A stretch of DNA of 64,000 nucleotides from a candidate division TA06 bacterium B3_TA06 (GTDB lineage: Bacteria > Hydrothermota > Tepidihabitantia > B3-TA06): contig NJBO01000008.1 in assembly GCA_005223075.1 (NCBI GenBank), positions 38,050 through 102,049 of the forward strand. Reading direction: 5' to 3'. Shown piece by piece: positions 50,001-57,272 of the stretch. Below the pieces are notes generated by a model. It was not told where the DNA came from, did no database searches, and saw only the letters and a list, made by a program, of their open reading frames with translations. How positions within the stretch are numbered: position 1 is the stretch's first letter; each line of letters opens with the position of its first letter. The position numbers were made by a program, and so were the translations under genes.

Positions 50001-50223
50001 GACCGTCACCGGCCGCATAGACCGTGTGCTCGTAAGGCCTGAAGGTCTTCATATCATAGACTACAAGTCGTTCCCCTCCGATCTGGAGAACGCTGACAGA
50101 TTCGATGAGCAGCTCAGGCTTTACGCCAGGGCGGCAGAGGAGATTTTTACGAAAAAGGTTTGTCGCTGTTCCTTACTGTTTACGGCTGATGCAAAACTTA
50201 AAGAGGTAAGCTTGAATGAATAA
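47083..50223 (+). CDS. addA: AddA-like helicase/exonuclease subunit
   Basis: A 1046-residue UvrD/RecB-like SF1 helicase with a C-terminal nuclease. Walker A is SSPAGSGKTQ (about residues 23-32), then TFTEKAAAEMKER (Ia), LDEFQDTN (Walker B, II), VRQSIYLFRGAN (III), MTIHAAKGLDSRVVF (V), and YVACTRARDAL (VI). The nuclease has GRIDRVL ... LHIIDYKSF. With AddB it unwinds and trims broken DNA ends for RecA. ATG at 47083, overlapping the addB stop; an in-frame codon at 47071 adds four residues. Confidence 0.9.
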   Translation: MNPRKRRPRPTHLNVKRSLVVSSPAGSGKTQKLAERYVALLKSGVSPERILAITFTEKAAAEMKERVLEILRERLPALHRKIQPKLSRFRISTVHAFARSVLERFAFQLDLAPNLEVLDAIEAELMREEVIREGLIQLGSLDNEASLWVRHLTLTLGWSKLQRNVRSLFQHIPQSYLALDGGACDLSDQYYDAWGSLRRVWGEEFWQASGFAEICAPSNEREHLRAILSLFSRLAPRFLTQKGALRKRLPRGEPEREEFTRRGEAFLRYHEVFWRWHASVQTRGLLYVFRHLAERYERRKRAERVLDFGDLEYKLYHVLYHSPNWSNVLQSFDEQTDHILLDEFQDTNGLQWAIVSKLIEEWRSGMGAKRELGKIPTLFLVGDVRQSIYLFRGANVEVFKRAARELQTWMQAGFDEVVIRENYRSLPLIIDFVNLLFSRLMQGGDQDWQTAYEEFRPMRNPGKQGHVEILLTRVGEKLRMAEQKQAEAETVAARIKEIVGTLPVFEKDENAEEVERPCRYEDVTILLRRRTHLARYEEALRRRRVPFVVVQGTGFHASPEVVLLRQLVRFLANPAEDTALYGILRSPLCGLSESQILEISFSDEGGSLWEKLTLSSIPATKNTVEWLKSAREKVDVLGSAVLFEQILRGRGLWSYFADRQEAENIRKFLRLLEEFDSEGLCMFKIAERLERMSTRAEEPKANVNTEGMDAVRIMTIHAAKGLDSRVVFLVGMDERTRKPGALAVREEAERVILTFTDSAYKEHPERLLWEAKQESEQKRLFYVACTRARDALFCSGVWNGKVSGWLSYLVEGLGLREVMGSLEIPDAPHAVSLQIREQVPEELAASKEPKTELPAVILERNWPQRKRRLRRVSDDLEMRYYQGKGLWHFGEIIHSVLERISSGIATPNPQSINQAVRSLVLSFDLAPSRVEEYQTRVAEHIAALRESGLLEQIVLPQANSASEVPFVIREDEETVTGRIDRVLVRPEGLHIIDYKSFPSDLENADRFDEQLRLYARAAEEIFTKKVCRCSLLFTADAKLKEVSLNE

Positions 50224-51160
50224 ATCCAGGGTCCCTGCTGCAGACAGCGAAGCTGGCTCCGCGGGTTCTAAATCAGCGTTTGTAGCCATCGTCGGGCCGC
50301 CCAACGTCGGAAAGTCAACCCTGCTCAACGCCTACCTGGGGATGCATCTTTCAGCGGTATCACGCAAACCGCAGACCACCTCCCGGAACGTTCTGGGCAT
50401 CCTTACCGCACCCGAGGGTCAGCTGGTCTTTCTCGACACCCCTGGTCTTATCAAGCGCAAGGGAGCGGTCTACGAGTTCATGCAGAGGGAGATCTCCTCA
50501 GCTCTCAGCGATGCCGATCTGGTGCTTTTGATGGTTGAGCCGCGCTATGAGTCGGATGATGCGCTTGCATCTTTCATAAGATCGATAGATAAACCGGTGG
50601 TGCTGACCGTCAACAAGGTGGACCTTGTCAAAGACAAACTAAACCTTCTGCCGCTCATTGACCGCTACCGGAATCTGGGCTTAGATGAGGTCTACCCGAT
50701 CTCAGCGCTCAAGGGTGATGGTTTGGGGGAACTTCTTGCAGGACTTTTTAAGGCAGCACCCCAGGGTGAGCTGTACTATCCTGAAGAGGGAATCACCACC
50801 TATCCGATGCGGTTCTTTGCCGCAGAGGCGATACGTGAATCGCTTTTTGAGCTTTACGGCGAGGAGATTCCGTACTCGGTGTTTGTGGAGATAGAGGAAT
50901 ACAAGGAACATGATGGCCGTAAGGATTTGATTCGGGCGACCCTATATGTTGAGCGTGACTCGCAGCGCCCCATCATCCTTGGGCGTGGGGGAGAGGCGAT
51001 CAAAAGACTAGGCACACGCGCGCGCAAGAAGATTGAGGCGCTTTCCGGTAGAGCGGTCTATCTTGAGCTGCACGTGAAGGTTGCGAAGAACTGGCGAAAG
51101 GACCCCTCGTTCGTTCGCCGGGCCACCAAACCGCCTCAGAAGTACCTGCCGGGTACGTAA
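50216..51160 (+). CDS. era: GTPase Era
   Basis: A 314-residue Era, the essential GTPase that binds the 3' end of 16S rRNA during small-subunit assembly. G1 is GPPNVGKST, G2 TTSRNV, G3 DTPG, G4 NKVD; the KH domain is RDSQRPIILGRGGEAIKRLG. The first 20 residues are a Ser/Ala-rich extension. It overlaps addA by eight bases. The last 30 codons exist a second time, in diverged form, at 51984-52106. Confidence 0.93.
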   Translation: MNKSRVPAADSEAGSAGSKSAFVAIVGPPNVGKSTLLNAYLGMHLSAVSRKPQTTSRNVLGILTAPEGQLVFLDTPGLIKRKGAVYEFMQREISSALSDADLVLLMVEPRYESDDALASFIRSIDKPVVLTVNKVDLVKDKLNLLPLIDRYRNLGLDEVYPISALKGDGLGELLAGLFKAAPQGELYYPEEGITTYPMRFFAAEAIRESLFELYGEEIPYSVFVEIEEYKEHDGRKDLIRATLYVERDSQRPIILGRGGEAIKRLGTRARKKIEALSGRAVYLELHVKVAKNWRKDPSFVRRATKPPQKYLPGT

Positions 51161-51190
51161 GATACTTTTATCTTTCACTTGACAAATGGA
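51040..51190 (+). repeat. direct repeat, left copy (era 3' end plus promoter)
   Basis: Matches 51984-52145. A 47-base identical core (GTGAAGGTTGCGAAGAACTG ...) encodes VKVAKNWRKDPSFV; outside the core similarity drops to about 60-75 percent. Alignment continues past the stop codon to the -35 box with equal spacing: GTAA, 22 bases, CTTGACAAA. Confidence 0.8.
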
Positions 51191-51207
51191 CCATTCTTTA
51201 TTAAAAT
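51179..51207 (+). promoter_or_regulatory. promoter of the TPR gene
   Basis: TTGACA (51179-51184), 17-bp spacer, TAAAAT (51202-51207). A short leader with AAGGAG leads to the ATG at 51228. It is part of the duplicated era tail. Confidence 0.65.
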
Positions 51208-51227
51208 ATGGGTAAGGAGAATCTGTT

Positions 51228-51965
51228 ATGGTTTTCAAGAAAAACCCACAGAAGTTAATTGAATCTTTGCAGAGATTCTGTTTTTTTACAGGAGAGGGGT
51301 ACCCTACTCCTGACGAAATGTTAAAAGTGATCTCAAAGGCAAGAAAAGATTGCCTTGATAGCGATTCTTATGAATTAGAATACTGGCTGGGAACAGCTCT
51401 GGTTTATTATAATACTTGGTTTGTTCGTGGAGATGAGCGCAAACCGTATTTAGAAGAAGCTGTTTATCATCTTGAGCGAGCATTTGCTTTATCCGAAGGG
51501 AAAATTCCTAAGGAATACCCACCGCACGAGGTGAAAGAGTTCGGTTCACTATTCCGTAACGACATTGCTTGTGAAGTTGGACAATTATTGATTGATGAAG
51601 CGATAATAAGAGATATTGAGAAGGGAATTTCCTACCTTAGGCCCGTTTTTAAAAGTAGTTCATACTATCATCCGCTCTTATGCTCCTATGCAGAGGCATA
51701 TTATAAGTTGGGAGATTATTTGAAAGCGGCTGAAGTTGCTTTAGAACTACATAAGCGCGCAGAAAAAGAATGGAGGGATAAAGCGCCCCCGGCCCCATTG
51801 GGTATAGTTGCTAAGTCGTATCGTGCACAGGCTAAGCAACACAAAAAGAATGGTGAAATAGATCAGGCAATTCATTACTTCCAGAAACTTGTGGATATGG
51901 ATTTAGCGACAGATAACGATCAAAAACTCCTCAAGAAACTTCAAGAGTCCCTGGGCAAGACGTAA
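51228..51965 (+). CDS. TPR-like helical protein, probably acquired
   Basis: A 245-residue all-helical protein. The repeats include YWLGTALVYYNTWFV, AVYHLERAFAL, PLLCSYAEAYYKLGDYLKAAEVALELHKRA and YRAQAKQHKKNGEIDQAIHYFQKLVDM, the last two being canonical TPRs. No enzymatic motif is seen. The gene is AT-rich compared with era and its other neighbours, and it lies between two copies of the era 3' end, so it was probably brought in by recombination. AAGGAG lies before the ATG. Function unknown. Confidence 0.7.
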   Translation: MVFKKNPQKLIESLQRFCFFTGEGYPTPDEMLKVISKARKDCLDSDSYELEYWLGTALVYYNTWFVRGDERKPYLEEAVYHLERAFALSEGKIPKEYPPHEVKEFGSLFRNDIACEVGQLLIDEAIIRDIEKGISYLRPVFKSSSYYHPLLCSYAEAYYKLGDYLKAAEVALELHKRAEKEWRDKAPPAPLGIVAKSYRAQAKQHKKNGEIDQAIHYFQKLVDMDLATDNDQKLLKKLQESLGKT

Positions 51966-52106
51966 ATGCCAACATGGAAAGAGACGCTTTCCTCAAGGCT
52001 GGTCTTCCTTGAGCTTCGGGTGAAGGTTGCGAAGAACTGGCGAAAGGACCCCTCGTTCGTTCGCCGCGCCACCAAACCGCCGCAGTCTTATCTGCCCGAC
52101 CCGTAA
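51966..52106 (+). pseudogene. second era 3' end (KH-domain tail remnant)
   Basis: ATG at 51966 directly after the TPR stop codon opens MPTWKETLSSRLVFLELRV, followed by the Era tail VKVAKNWRKDPSFV and RRATKPPQSYLPDP. It is a diverged copy of the last 38 residues of Era (there ...YLELHVKVAKNW... and PPQKYLPGT). The TAA stop lies inside a CCGTAACAC repeat. The GTPase domain is missing. Either it is the original era tail displaced by the incoming segment, or a second partial copy. Confidence 0.8.
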
Positions 52107-52145
52107 CACCCGTAACATACCTTAAGAATCCACTTGACAAAGATG
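51984..52145 (+). repeat. direct repeat, right copy (era 3' end plus promoter)
   Basis: See the left copy at 51040-51190. The two copies are 946 bp apart (stop codons 51158 and 52104) and enclose the TPR gene exactly. Confidence 0.8.
52099..52122. repeat. CCGTAACAC repeats, era-tail end
   Basis: ACCCGTAACACCCGTAACATACC. The first TAA is the stop codon of the era tail remnant. Confidence 0.7.
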
Positions 52146-52161
52146 TTGGTTTGAATAGCAT
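52134..52161 (+). promoter_or_regulatory. promoter of a broken or small ORF (leaderless)
   Basis: TTGACA (52134-52139), 16-bp spacer, TAGCAT (52156-52161), seven bases, ATG at 52169. Confidence 0.6.
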
Positions 52162-52168
52162 GGGGTGT

Positions 52169-52333
52169 ATGCCTGAGAGGAAACTTTTGTCCGAACGTCC
52201 TGGATGGAATAGGTTCGTCAATGTTGCTAAAGCCCGTAGGGGCCGACCTTCAGGTCGGCCCGCTTCATTTTCGGGCCGGTTTAATACCCGACTAGGGCAC
52301 GATGAAACCGGCCCCTACGACGCTCCGATTTGA
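52169..52333 (+). pseudogene. small ORF cut by a repeat
   Basis: A leaderless ATG opens MPERKLLSERPGWNRFVNVA; from about codon 21 the frame runs through the palindromic GTAGGGGCC repeat (52232-52323) to a stop at 52331. The first 20 codons may be the remnant of a real gene that once followed era and was cut by the repeat. It is too short to identify. Confidence 0.4.
52232..52323. repeat. GTAGGGGCC palindromic repeat
   Basis: CGTAGGGGCCGACC-TTCA-GGTCGGCCC ... GGGCCGGTTTAAT ... ATGAAACCGGCCCCTACG: two inverted repeats nested within outer GTAGGGGCC / GGCCCCTAC ends, like 20809-20874. Confidence 0.8.
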
Positions 52334-52367
52334 AAAGGCACAATGCTCAGTCAAAAGGGAGAGGGTG

Positions 52368-52424
52368 TGTGGAACAGACACTCCTGTCCAAAAAGATAAT
52401 CGCGCGGACTGGAGAGTCTGCATT
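52368..52424 (+). repeat. GGAACAGAC repeat, copy 2
   Basis: TGTGGAACAGACACTCC ... AAAAGATAATCGCGCGGAC ... GAGAGTCTGCATTA. Copies at 22109-22167 (inverted) and 62072-62159. Confidence 0.7.
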
Positions 52425-52445
52425 ATCCCATATACCCTTCTCCCC

Positions 52446-52473
52446 TTGACAAAAGCCGCGTTCGCTGTATTCT
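52446..52473 (+). promoter_or_regulatory. promoter of the citrate / 2-oxoglutarate operon
   Basis: TTGACA (52446-52451), 16-bp spacer, TATTCT (52468-52473), six bases, then an ATG at 52480 that opens a 48-codon ORF. The main gene starts 130 bases later. Confidence 0.75.
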
Positions 52474-52479
52474 CACCCC

Positions 52480-52626
52480 ATGCGTTTGACTGAACCCCAT
52501 CACAGTGGTTACTATGGCGATACCTCAGTTGAACGTTTTTCCCAAAGCGATCATCGTCCGTGCAAACCCAGAGCAATAATGGAAGGAGACTTACCTCAAG
52601 GAGGTTTCTATGAGTTGGATTACTGA
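52480..52626 (+). CDS. possible leaderless 48-residue leader ORF
   Basis: ATG six bases after the -10 box opens MRLTEPHHSGYYGDTSVERF and continues to ...GGFYELDY with stop at 52626, 17 bases inside the next gene. The Shine-Dalgarno of that gene (AAGGAGG) lies inside this ORF, so translation of the leader would cover or expose it. No run of one amino acid suggests classical attenuation. The position of the start codon, like those of the other leaderless genes here, is the only argument that it is translated. Confidence 0.4.
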   Translation: MRLTEPHHSGYYGDTSVERFSQSDHRPCKPRAIMEGDLPQGGFYELDY

Positions 52627-54028
52627 AGAGAAGAAGAGCGTTTGGCGCGAGCCGAAGGGCAAACCGATACCGCTTGTCGATTCCGAAGAGCCTGAGCTTT
52701 TCCGGGATGCGTTTCCCTACGTGGAACCGCCCAAGGTTCGCTTCGATGGCAAGATCGTTCCACAGGATCCACCGGATGAGATCTACATCACCTGCACCAC
52801 GTTCCGCGACGGTCAGCAGGCCAGACCACCATACACGGTCAAGCAGACGGTTGATCTCTACAAATTGATGCATAAGCTGGGTGGGCCAAAAGGGATCATC
52901 CGTAAGTGTGAGTTCTTCCTCTACAGCAAGAAGGACCGTGAAGCGGTAACCAAGTGCCTTGAGAGGGGATTCTCCTATCCCAAGGTCACAGGGTGGATTC
53001 GCGCCCGTCCCGAGGACTTCAAGCTCGTAAAACAGATGGGGCTTAAGGAGACCGGGATGCTTACCTCGATCTCCGACTACCACATCTACCGTAAGTTCAA
53101 GAAGACGCGCAAGCAGGCGGTCGAGGGGTTCCTGCGGGTAGTGGACTCAGCGCTTGAGGAAGGCATCGCGGTGCGCTGCCACTTTGAGGACATCACCCGT
53201 GCTGACTTCTACGGCTGCGTTGTGCCCTTCGCCCAGATGCTCATGGAGCGCTCGAGAGATGCAAAGATACCCATCACCGTTCGTATCTGCGATACGATGG
53301 GCTACGGCGTGCCCTATCCTGGGGCAGCTTTACCGCGCAGCGTGCCCAAGCTGGTCTACGGTCTGCACCACGAGGCAGGCGTGCCCAAGGAACAAATCGA
53401 ATGGCACGGCCACAACGACTTCTACAAGGTGCTCATCAACGCATCCACCGCCTGGCTCTACGGCTGTATGTATGCAAACGGCACACTTCTAGGCTACGGT
53501 GAGCGCACCGGCAACACCCCTATCGAAGGGCTGGTCTTTGAGTACGCGGGTCTGCGCGGCACCCTTGACGGGATGGACACCACCGTGGTCCACGAGATCA
53601 CCGACTACTACCTCCTGCAGCTAAACGAGATCATCCCCTCCAACATGCCCTTTGTAGGTGGCAGCTTCAACACCACCCGGGCCGGTATCCACGCCGACGG
53701 CCTGATCAAGAACGAGGAGATATACAATATCTTCGACACGACCAAGCTGCTCGACCGTCCGCCCGGTATCGCAATAACCGACAAGTCCGGTCTTGCCGGA
53801 ATAACTTACTGGATCAGCTCGTTCCTCGGTGAGAAGATCGGCGAGGTAGACAAGAAGGATGAGCGGGTCCAGCGCGTGGCAGCCTGGGTACAGGAACAGT
53901 ATGATGAAGGTCGCACCACCGCGATATCCCAGGAAGAGATGATGGAGATAGTGGCCAAGGAGTTCCCCAAGATGAAGGCCGAGGTCGATCGTCTACGCCG
54001 TACCCGCTTCTTTGTGCCAGAGCCCTAG
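52610..54028 (+). CDS. Re-citrate synthase-like (homocitrate/isopropylmalate synthase family)
   Basis: A 472-residue DRE-TIM metallolyase. TTFRDGQQARPPYTV (about residues 62-76) is the start motif with catalytic Arg-Asp; EWHGHNDFYKVL holds the metal-binding HxH (His-x-His); GERTGNTPIEG and GIHADGLIKNEE follow. LHRLGGPxGxIRxxEFFLYSxKD-type wording and the EP-rich N-terminus match the Re-citrate synthase group of anaerobes more than LeuA, which has a longer C-terminal regulatory domain absent here. With aconitase and isocitrate dehydrogenase genes following, it should make citrate from oxaloacetate and acetyl-CoA. Homocitrate or isopropylmalate synthesis remains possible. Confidence 0.8.
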   Translation: MSWITEEKKSVWREPKGKPIPLVDSEEPELFRDAFPYVEPPKVRFDGKIVPQDPPDEIYITCTTFRDGQQARPPYTVKQTVDLYKLMHKLGGPKGIIRKCEFFLYSKKDREAVTKCLERGFSYPKVTGWIRARPEDFKLVKQMGLKETGMLTSISDYHIYRKFKKTRKQAVEGFLRVVDSALEEGIAVRCHFEDITRADFYGCVVPFAQMLMERSRDAKIPITVRICDTMGYGVPYPGAALPRSVPKLVYGLHHEAGVPKEQIEWHGHNDFYKVLINASTAWLYGCMYANGTLLGYGERTGNTPIEGLVFEYAGLRGTLDGMDTTVVHEITDYYLLQLNEIIPSNMPFVGGSFNTTRAGIHADGLIKNEEIYNIFDTTKLLDRPPGIAITDKSGLAGITYWISSFLGEKIGEVDKKDERVQRVAAWVQEQYDEGRTTAISQEEMMEIVAKEFPKMKAEVDRLRRTRFFVPEP

Positions 54029-54031
54029 CCT

Positions 54032-55285
54032 ATGGGCCAGACCCTGAGCGAAAAGATAATCTCTGAGCACTGCGGCAGACAAGTCAAGCCGGGCGATCTG
54101 GTGATTGCCGACGTGGACGCCGCTATGGTTCAGGACGGCACCGGGCCTTTGTCGGTCAAGGAGCTTGAGAAGGCAGGCCTGGTGCAGGCCGTGCATCCTG
54201 AGCGCACGGTTCTTTTCCTCGATCACGCCTCACCAAGCCCGCGCTCCGAGCTTTCCAACGCCCACAACATCCTGCGCTCCTTCGCGGCCAGGACAGGTGT
54301 TATAGTCTCCGAGATCGGCGAAGGGGTTTGTCACCAGCGGATGGTGGAGGAGTTCGCGCGTCCGGGCGATCTCCTGGTGGGTGCCGACTCCCACACCGTG
54401 ACCTCAGGTGCCCTTGGTGCCTTTGCCACAGGCATGGGCTCCTCAGACGTGGGCTTTGCCATCGCCCTGGGCAAGGTGTGGCTTCGCGTTCCAGAGACCT
54501 TCAAGATAGAACTCACCGGTTTCTTCAAGCCCGGAGTCTTTGCCAAGGATCTGATGCTTTCGGTGATTGGACACATCGGTGCGGACGGCGCGACCTACAA
54601 GGCGATGGAGTTTCTTGGCCCTGTGGCACATACGCTTCCCATGCACGAGCGGTTCGTTCTATCCAACATGGCGGTTGAGGCCGGAGCCAAGGCAGGACTC
54701 TTTGCCGCCGATAACGTTACCAAGGCTTATCTTGAGGATGCAGGACGCGGCGAGGATTTCACGGCCCTTGCCCCTGATGATGACGCGGTCTATGAGAAGA
54801 CCTTCAGCTTCGACCTGGGAGAAATCGAACCTACCGTGAGCTTTCCCCATACGGTGGACAACACCCGCAAGGTAGGCGAGGCCAGGGGAATCAAGATAGA
54901 CCAGGCGTTCATCGGAACCTGCAGCAATGGCCGGCTGGAGGACCTCAGGATCGCGGCAGAAATAGTCAAAGGCAAGAAGGTTGCATCCGGGGTGCGCTTC
55001 CTTATAGTACCTGCATCACGCAAGGTCTACTTGGAGGCGATGCGCGAAGGTCTCATGGAGACGTTCATTGAGGCCGGTGGAGTCATTCAGCCGCCGGGCT
55101 GCGGGCCGTGCGTGGGTATCCACCAGGGAGTTCTCGGCGACGGCGAGGTCTGTATCTCGGCCCAGAACCGCAACTTCAAGGGAAGGATGGGCAACCCGGA
55201 AGGCTCCATCTACCTCGCCTCTCCTGCCACTGTTGCCGCTTCTGCGCTCACCGGCAAGATTACCGATCCGCGAGAGTTTTTGTGA
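54032..55285 (+). CDS. aconitase-family hydratase, large subunit (LeuC/homoaconitase type)
   Basis: A 417-residue [4Fe-4S] dehydratase subunit. DHASPSP, GEGVCHQRMVE, GADSHTVTSGALGAFATGMGSSD are the active-site blocks; the cluster ligands are Cys in GTCSNG and in PPGCGPCVG. The split large/small form is typical of LeuCD and of the 'prokaryotic aconitase/homoaconitase' group. Genetic context (between citrate synthase-like and isocitrate dehydrogenase) suggests citrate to isocitrate. It follows the synthase gene after three bases; the small subunit lies 187 bases downstream after a repeat. Confidence 0.85.
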   Translation: MGQTLSEKIISEHCGRQVKPGDLVIADVDAAMVQDGTGPLSVKELEKAGLVQAVHPERTVLFLDHASPSPRSELSNAHNILRSFAARTGVIVSEIGEGVCHQRMVEEFARPGDLLVGADSHTVTSGALGAFATGMGSSDVGFAIALGKVWLRVPETFKIELTGFFKPGVFAKDLMLSVIGHIGADGATYKAMEFLGPVAHTLPMHERFVLSNMAVEAGAKAGLFAADNVTKAYLEDAGRGEDFTALAPDDDAVYEKTFSFDLGEIEPTVSFPHTVDNTRKVGEARGIKIDQAFIGTCSNGRLEDLRIAAEIVKGKKVASGVRFLIVPASRKVYLEAMREGLMETFIEAGGVIQPPGCGPCVGIHQGVLGDGEVCISAQNRNFKGRMGNPEGSIYLASPATVAASALTGKITDPREFL

Positions 55286-55318
55286 TGCTCCTTTTGTCTT
55301 TCAGACAAAAGATCGCAG

Positions 55319-55408
55319 TTACCCTCACCCCCGTCACCTCTCCCAGAGGGAGAAGGAAGATGTGGTTTTCCTCTCTCTTCGGGAGAGGAATTAGAGGTGA
55401 GGGAGATT
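55319..55408. repeat. CCCTCACC ... GGTGAGGG palindromic element
   Basis: ACCCTCACCCCC ... TCTCCC-AGAG-GGAGA ... TCTCTCTTCGGGAGAG ... AGAGGTGAGGGAG. It sits between the two aconitase subunit genes, which are normally adjacent. Confidence 0.7.
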
Positions 55409-55472
55409 AGACAAGGTGCTTAAATTCCTTGTCTACCTTAGTAGTTATTGTGAGTGACTGAAAGGAGGTTAT

Positions 55473-55973
55473 GTGACACTATTGAAGGGAAAGGTATTCA
55501 AGTTCGGTGACGACATCTCCACCGACCACATCACGCCTGGTCGTTACTTTCACCTGCGCGGCGACATGGCCAAGCTGGCAGAGCACACCCTTGAGGATGC
55601 CGATCCCAGTTTTGCCAAGAAGGTGCAGCCCGGCGACTTCGTGGTAGGAGGTCGCAACTTTGGACTTGGGTCCTCGCGTGAGCATGCCCCGCGGGTGATA
55701 AAGGAGTGCAAGGTCTCGGCTGTTCTTGCCCGCTCATTCGCACGCATCTTCTACCGCAACTCAATCAACGTGGGGCTGCCTGTGCTTGAATGTGATACCG
55801 ACGGGATCGATGCAGGCGACGAGCTCGAGGGCAACCTGGCCCAGGGTGTGATTCGCAATCTAACCAAGGGAGAAGAGATCAACTTTACACCCATCCCTGA
55901 GTTCATGCGCGGTCTTCTGGCTGACGGCGGTCTGGCCGCGCACATCAAAAAACACGGCGGTTTCAAACTGTGA
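55473..55973 (+). CDS. aconitase-family hydratase, small subunit (LeuD type)
   Basis: A 166-residue swivel-domain subunit. [16 protein letters not shown] and [23 protein letters not shown] are the LeuD signatures; the loop between strands (about residues 30-36) decides substrate, here [11 protein letters not shown], but I cannot assign it from that alone. GTG start at 55473 with AAGGAGG. It completes the aconitase with the upstream large subunit and leads, seven bases on, to icd. Confidence 0.88.
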   Translation: MTLLKGKVFKFGDDISTDHITPGRYFHLRGDMAKLAEHTLEDADPSFAKKVQPGDFVVGGRNFGLGSSREHAPRVIKECKVSAVLARSFARIFYRNSINVGLPVLECDTDGIDAGDELEGNLAQGVIRNLTKGEEINFTPIPEFMRGLLADGGLAAHIKKHGGFKL

Positions 55974-55980
55974 GGATGCA

Positions 55981-57264
55981 ATGAATCCAGAAAAGATTAC
56001 CGTCAAGGACGGCGAGCTCCAGATTCCGGATAACCCAATAATCCCATTTATCGAGGGCGATGGCATTGGCCCTGACATCACCTCTGCCTCGATGCATGTG
56101 TGGAACGCGGCGGTCGAGCGGGTCTACGGCGGCAAGTGCCGCATCGAGTGGAAAGAAATTTACGCAGGTGAGAAGGCGTTTGAGAAGATCGGTTCGTATC
56201 TTCCGGACAAGACAGTGGACGCGATACGCGAGCACATCGTGGCCATCAAGGGTCCGCTTACCACCCCGGTGGGCGGTGGGTTCCGTAGCCTTAACGTTAG
56301 TCTGCGCCAGATACTCGATCTCTACGCGTGTGTGCGGCCGGTCTCCTGGATCAAGGGGGTGCCCTCGCCCGTACGTCATCCTGAGAAGCTTGACGTAGTT
56401 ATCTTCCGCGAGAACACCGAGGATGTCTATGCCGGCATCGAATGGGTGCAGGGTTCGGAAGAGGCGGCAAAGATCATCAACTTCATCAAGGATGAGATGG
56501 GCAAAGAGATCAGGCCCGACTCAGGCATAGGCATAAAGCCGATCTCGGTGACCGGCACCAAGCGGCTGGTGCGCAAGGCGATCCGGCATGCGATTGATAA
56601 CAACCGCAGCAGCGTCACCATCGTGCATAAAGGCAACATCATGAAGTACACCGAGGGTGCGTTCAAGATATGGGGCTATGAGCTGGCGCTTGAGGAGTTC
56701 CGGGATCAGGTTATCACCGAGGTCGAGCTCTGGGATCAGGTGATGGCCGATGACGGTGTAACGCCCGTCACCAAGGAGGGGGCGTATGCCTCTCTGCGAG
56801 GTGGAAAGCCGGCAGGGGACCCGAACGGACGTATCGTGATCAAGGACCGCATCGCGGACCAGACCTTCCAGCAGGTGCTCCTGCGGCCCGACGAGTACGA
56901 CGTTATGGCCATGCCTAACCTGAACGGGGACTACCTTTCGGATGCGTGCGCGGCACAGGTGGGCGGACTGGGGCTGGCGCCGGGCGCGAATATCGGTGAC
57001 TACACAGCGCTCTTCGAGGCAACACACGGCACCGCACCCAAGTACCGCGGCATGGACAAGGTCAATCCAGGCTCGCTTTTGCTGTCCGGTGTGATGATGC
57101 TTGAGTACCTCGGCTGGAAGGAGGCGGCGCAGGCGATCCGCGCAGCGTTGGAACGAACCATCCTCGAACGCACCGTTACCTACGATCTCGCCCGTCAGCT
57201 CGAGGGTGTGCAGCCTGTCAAGACCAGCGAGTTTGCAAAGGCCATCGTGGCCAACCTTCCGTGA
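55981..57264 (+). CDS. icd: isocitrate dehydrogenase (NADP)
   Basis: A 427-residue homodimeric Icd, the usual E. coli-type length. It oxidatively decarboxylates isocitrate to 2-oxoglutarate. [11 protein letters not shown], the substrate-binding [13 protein letters not shown] with the Ser that is phosphorylated in E. coli, [14 protein letters not shown], and [11 protein letters not shown] are present. NADP rather than NAD is indicated by [16 protein letters not shown], with Lys-Tyr in the cofactor pocket. Its stop overlaps the next frame. Confidence 0.95.
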   Translation: MNPEKITVKDGELQIPDNPIIPFIEGDGIGPDITSASMHVWNAAVERVYGGKCRIEWKEIYAGEKAFEKIGSYLPDKTVDAIREHIVAIKGPLTTPVGGGFRSLNVSLRQILDLYACVRPVSWIKGVPSPVRHPEKLDVVIFRENTEDVYAGIEWVQGSEEAAKIINFIKDEMGKEIRPDSGIGIKPISVTGTKRLVRKAIRHAIDNNRSSVTIVHKGNIMKYTEGAFKIWGYELALEEFRDQVITEVELWDQVMADDGVTPVTKEGAYASLRGGKPAGDPNGRIVIKDRIADQTFQQVLLRPDEYDVMAMPNLNGDYLSDACAAQVGGLGLAPGANIGDYTALFEATHGTAPKYRGMDKVNPGSLLLSGVMMLEYLGWKEAAQAIRAALERTILERTVTYDLARQLEGVQPVKTSEFAKAIVANLP

Positions 57265-57272
57265 GGCGTATT

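Noticed and set aside
56521..57027. 168-codon minus-strand open frame
   Set aside because: Antisense to icd; no motif or ribosome site.
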